Part shown: positions 8,417 to 12,595 of the stretch, one piece after another | Layout: each line of letters starts with the position of its first letter | Numbering within the stretch: the stretch's first letter is position 1 | DNA from: a bacterium | Lineage (GTDB): Bacteria; Desulfobacterota; Deferrisomatia; Deferrisomatales; BM512 | Reading direction: 5' to 3' | DNA: 12,595 bases | Assembly (NCBI GenBank): GCA_009724975.1 | Contig: SRXB01000032.1 | Location: 1 to 12,595, forward strand | Program-made: the position numbers and the translations under genes | Notes under the pieces: model-generated | The model's input: only the letters and a program-made list of their open reading frames with translations | Databases searched by the model: none | What the model was told of the DNA's origin: nothing

Positions 8417-10033
8417 ATGGATAAGGAGGTCGTTTCCAAGGCTTCCTTACGCAGGGTAGGGGGGTATCTACTCGGCAGGGCGATAGCCCTTGCCGCGCTA
8501 ATCGCCCTGGCGCTGCTTCTGACGGTAAAATACCGCGATTCAGCCAGGGCGGCTGTCGTCGTCTTCGCGGCGATAACCGCCGTCTCTTACGCCGTCACCT
8601 TCGTCACAGCGGTTCTGGTGCATCGTGGCCGCAACCTGCACGTGCTCCTGAAGTTGCAACCGCTTTGGGACGTTTGCTACATAATAGTAGTCGTCTACCT
8701 CTCCGGCGGCATCTCCTCTCCGGCGGTGCTCTTCTTCCCCCTCGCCATAATAGGCTCTGCGGTTCTATATTACCGCAAGGGAGCTATGGCCACCGCCTCC
8801 TTCGCCGCGCTCTCCTACGGCGCCCTCTCGATTTTGCAGGTATACAGGATAATCTCGCCGCTGGATTTCCTCCCCCTTGAAAACCTCGGCGGCATCAACA
8901 TCCCCTTCCGTATAGCCTTCAACATAATCTCCTTCTACGGAGTCGCCATCCTCTCGGGGTATCTGGCCGAGGAGCTTCGCCGCGCAGACGCCAAACTCTC
9001 CCAGGCCAGGGACGAGATAATGGAGCTTGAAAACATACAGGAGGCGATGCTCCACTCCATGGGCGGCGGCCTCGCGGCCTTCGATCTTCGCGGGCGGCTT
9101 ATGTTCTGCAACGACCACGGCGTCAAAATGCTCAACTCCTTCGGGATAAAGCACACCGACAAAGAAGCGCTCTTGCGGATATTCGACCTTGAGCACGAGG
9201 GCCGCGAAGTGACCACCACCGGCGACGGTAAATTCCACATCGGCTACAACGCCGTCCCCCTCTATTCGCGCGACGGGAAAATTGTCGGCAAAATCCTGAG
9301 CTTCCAGGACCTCACCGAGATAAACCGCCTTGAGCAAAAACTAAAGCAGACCGATCGGCTCGCCGCGGTGGGCAGGCTCTCGGCGGGCCTCGCGCACGAA
9401 ATCAGAAACCCCCTCGCAAGCCTTTCCGGCTCGGTGCAGATACTTTCAGGGAGCCTAAAGCCCGCCGATATAAAAGAAAAGCAACTCATAAACATAGTAA
9501 TTAGGGAAACCGAGCGGCTCAACAACCTCGTGACCGGCTTTTTGCAGTACGCCCGCCCCAAGGAAGCCGCCAAGGAGCCCTTTGACCTTGGCAAGCTGGT
9601 TGACGAGGCCGCCCTCTTTTTCAGGCAGGGGGTCGGCGGCGAAAAGGTGAAAGTGATAAACAGGCTGAGGCGCGGCGGGCTTTTTTACGGCAACCGCGAG
9701 TCCTTCCAGCAGATATTCCTGAACCTCTTCAGAAACTCCGCCGAATCTTCCACCGGCGAGCTGACCATTACGGTGGAAGGCGGCGAGGAGGGGGGGCTTT
9801 GGGAATTCACAGTATCCGACGATGGCCCTGGGATATCAAAAGAGCTGGCCGAGAGGATTTTCGAGCCCTTCGTATCAGGAAAACCCACCGGAACCGGTCT
9901 TGGGCTTGCGCTTGTCCACCGCATAGTTGAAAATCACGACGGTACGGTCTCCCTTGAGACAACCGCGCCCAGGGGCGCGTCTTTCGCCTTCAGGTTCGGG
10001 AAAGCGAGCGATGGAAAGACTTCTGGTAATTGA
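8417..10033 (+). CDS. pilS: Sensor histidine kinase PilS
   Basis: Membrane histidine kinase that phosphorylates PilR. The 538 residues comprise six hydrophobic segments (about 22-38, 46-68, 83-96, 102-119, 122-140, 163-182), a linker helix (183-210), a PAS-like domain (about 205-300), the HisKA dimerisation helix pair with the phosphorylated His327 in LAHEIRNPL (325-333), and the ATPase domain with N-box NLFRNSAES (436-444), DDGPG (468-472), FEPFVSGK (482-489) and GTGLGLAL (492-499). The six-helix sensor plus PAS is the PilS plan. All catalytic motifs are intact. The ATG is 6 bases after pilC with no SD upstream; AAGGAGG instead occurs inside codons 3 to 5. The 3' end overlaps pilR by 23 bases, which implies translational coupling. 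In known systems PilS senses pilin in the membrane; the signal here cannot be read from sequence. Confidence 0.93.
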   Translation: MDKEVVSKASLRRVGGYLLGRAIALAALIALALLLTVKYRDSARAAVVVFAAITAVSYAVTFVTAVLVHRGRNLHVLLKLQPLWDVCYIIVVVYLSGGISSPAVLFFPLAIIGSAVLYYRKGAMATASFAALSYGALSILQVYRIISPLDFLPLENLGGINIPFRIAFNIISFYGVAILSGYLAEELRRADAKLSQARDEIMELENIQEAMLHSMGGGLAAFDLRGRLMFCNDHGVKMLNSFGIKHTDKEALLRIFDLEHEGREVTTTGDGKFHIGYNAVPLYSRDGKIVGKILSFQDLTEINRLEQKLKQTDRLAAVGRLSAGLAHEIRNPLASLSGSVQILSGSLKPADIKEKQLINIVIRETERLNNLVTGFLQYARPKEAAKEPFDLGKLVDEAALFFRQGVGGEKVKVINRLRRGGLFYGNRESFQQIFLNLFRNSAESSTGELTITVEGGEEGGLWEFTVSDDGPGISKELAERIFEPFVSGKPTGTGLGLALVHRIVENHDGTVSLETTAPRGASFAFRFGKASDGKTSGN

Positions 10034-11375
10034 CGACGAAGAGTCGATGCGCGAATTCCTCTCTATTCTGCTGGGAGCCGCCGGATATTCGGTTGAAACC
10101 GGCGGGACCCTCGCCGAGGCGAGGGCAAAACTCGGTTCGGAGACCTTCGATCTTGTGGTGACCGACCTCAAGCTACCCGACGGTTCCGGTCTTGACCTCC
10201 TTAGCGAGGCCAAAAGGGTGGATCCCGATGCCCAGATAATAGTCGTTACCGCCTTCGGGACCCCCGAAACCGCGGTTGACGCGATGAAGCTGGGGGCCTA
10301 CGACTACATAACCAAGCCCTTCAATGTCGATCACATCCGCCTGACCGTCCAAAAGGCTCTTGAGAGGGGCGCGCTTTTCAGGGAAAACCGCGAACTGCGC
10401 AAAAAAATCCAGCAAAGCGCCTCCACCGGCGATTTCATCACCCGAAGCCCCAGCGCCCTTGAGATGCTGCACCTGGTGGAGCGCGTGGCGCCCACCGGAG
10501 TCACCGTCCTCATCCTTGGCGAAAGCGGCACCGGCAAGGAGATCGTCGCCAAGCGCCTTCACGAGCTTTCGGGCCGAAACGGGCGCTTTGTCACCGTCAA
10601 CTGCTCAGCCATACCCGAGGGCCTTCTGGAAAGCGAACTTTTCGGACACGTAAAGGGCAGCTTCACCGGCGCGGCCTCCGACAAGGCGGGGCTCTTCGAG
10701 GAAGCCAGCGGCGGGACGCTTTTTCTGGACGAAATAGGCGAACTGCCGCTTATACTCCAACCAAAGCTTTTGCGGGCGGTGCAGTTCGGCAAGATAAAGA
10801 GGGTGGGCTCGGGCAAGGAGATAGAGGTCGATGTCCGCATAGTCTCGGCCACCAACCGCGACCTCGCCCAGGAGGTGAAGGCGGGGCGCTTTCGGGAGGA
10901 CCTCTTTTACCGCCTTAACGTAATCGCCATACCTCTGCCTCCCCTTCGGGACAGGCGAAACGACATACCTCTTTTGGCTCATCACTTCCTGGAAAAGTAC
11001 AAGGCCGCCTTCAGGCGCGATATCAAGGGCATAGCGCCCGAAGTGCTAAAGTGCCTGGATCGCCACGACTTTCCGGGGAACGTGCGGGAGCTTGAAAACA
11101 TAATAGAGCGCGCCGTGGCGCTGGAATCGGGCGATCAGCTAACCCTGGGCAACCTCCCCGAATATCTTCGGGAGGAAGCGGCGGGCGGGCCGCCGCGCAT
11201 GGATTCCCTTCCGGAGGGCGGGGTAGACCTTGAGGACACCCTGCGGCGCACCGAGGTCCACTACATACTAAAGGCGCTGGGAAAGACCGGCGGCAACAAG
11301 ACCGAGGCCGCCAAACTGCTGGGAATGACCTTCAGGACGCTTCGCTACCGGCTCGACAAGCTCGGCATGGCCTAG
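10011..11375 (+). CDS. pilR: Sigma-54-dependent response regulator PilR
   Basis: NtrC-family activator, 454 residues. Receiver domain (1-115): acidic D8 and D9, phosphorylated D52 in TDLKLPDGSG, T80 and K102. AAA+ domain (about 142-370): Walker A GESGTGKE (170-177), the sigma-54 contact loop GSFTGA (216-221, instead of GAFTGA), Walker B GGTLFLDEIGEL (234-245), and REDLFYRLNV (295-304) with the arginine finger region. A Fis-type helix-turn-helix closes the protein (about 428-452, NKTEAAKLLGMTFRTLRYRL). The ATG at 10011 is chosen because the receiver begins exactly there (MERLLVIDDEE); a longer frame from 9927 would add 28 unrelated residues overlapping the pilS ATPase domain. It overlaps pilS by 23 bases. 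The usual target is the sigma-54 promoter of pilA, which is not in this window. The name rests on the pil context; NtrC/AtoC relatives share the architecture. Confidence 0.93.
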   Translation: MERLLVIDDEESMREFLSILLGAAGYSVETGGTLAEARAKLGSETFDLVVTDLKLPDGSGLDLLSEAKRVDPDAQIIVVTAFGTPETAVDAMKLGAYDYITKPFNVDHIRLTVQKALERGALFRENRELRKKIQQSASTGDFITRSPSALEMLHLVERVAPTGVTVLILGESGTGKEIVAKRLHELSGRNGRFVTVNCSAIPEGLLESELFGHVKGSFTGAASDKAGLFEEASGGTLFLDEIGELPLILQPKLLRAVQFGKIKRVGSGKEIEVDVRIVSATNRDLAQEVKAGRFREDLFYRLNVIAIPLPPLRDRRNDIPLLAHHFLEKYKAAFRRDIKGIAPEVLKCLDRHDFPGNVRELENIIERAVALESGDQLTLGNLPEYLREEAAGGPPRMDSLPEGGVDLEDTLRRTEVHYILKALGKTGGNKTEAAKLLGMTFRTLRYRLDKLGMA

Positions 11376-11389
11376 CGCGGGAATATAAA

Positions 11390-12595
<1,206 letters not shown>

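Noticed and set aside
9927..10010. A 28-residue N-terminal extension of PilR
   Set aside because: The extension overlaps the PilS ATPase domain in another frame and has no homology to receiver domains; the receiver starts at the ATG at 10011.

Overview
The window is a compact, GC-rich bacterial chromosome segment that is almost entirely coding. It has no mobile elements, tRNA, rRNA or CRISPR. It suggests a Gram-negative organism of the deltaproteobacterial type (Desulfobacterota, Geobacter-like). The reasons are the gene order pilB-pilT-pilC-pilS-pilR, which I recall from Geobacter and relatives, the MEP isoprenoid pathway (ispH), and a cobalamin gene. The lineage is inference, not proof. An unusual trait is heavy use of the isoleucine codon ATA despite the high GC content (16 of 28 Ile codons in pilT).

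Layout. 1-650: the 3' part of ispH (+), cut by the window start. 651-2201: an acyl-CoA ligase of the AMP-forming family on the minus strand, its stop codon directly abutting the ispH stop. 2202-2427: a divergent intergenic region of about 226 bases with a candidate sigma-70 promoter facing right, inverted repeats over that promoter, and an 11-base direct repeat. 2428-12595: eight genes on the plus strand: ribF, aroE, pilB, pilT, pilC, pilS, pilR and cobQ, the last cut by the window end. Spacings are -8, 30, 29, 91, 6, -23 and 14 bases. This looks like one long transcription unit, although internal promoters cannot be excluded.

How the genes work together. pilB (extension ATPase), pilT (retraction ATPase) and pilC (inner-membrane platform) form the motor core of a type IVa pilus. 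pilS (membrane histidine kinase) and pilR (sigma-54 activator) form the two-component system that classically controls the pilin gene. The pilin gene itself is not here: the place after pilR is taken by cobQ (cobyric acid synthase), only 14 bases downstream. The pilin and the pilMNOPQ alignment/secretin genes must lie elsewhere. PilB carries an N-terminal MshEN domain, so pilus extension may respond to cyclic di-GMP.

I see no convincing new biological system. The most useful observations are the degenerate first half of the PilB cyclic di-GMP motif, the pilin-less pil cluster linked to ribF/aroE and cobQ, the dyads over the ribF promoter, the non-canonical GSFTGA loop in PilR, and the structured pilT-pilC gap.
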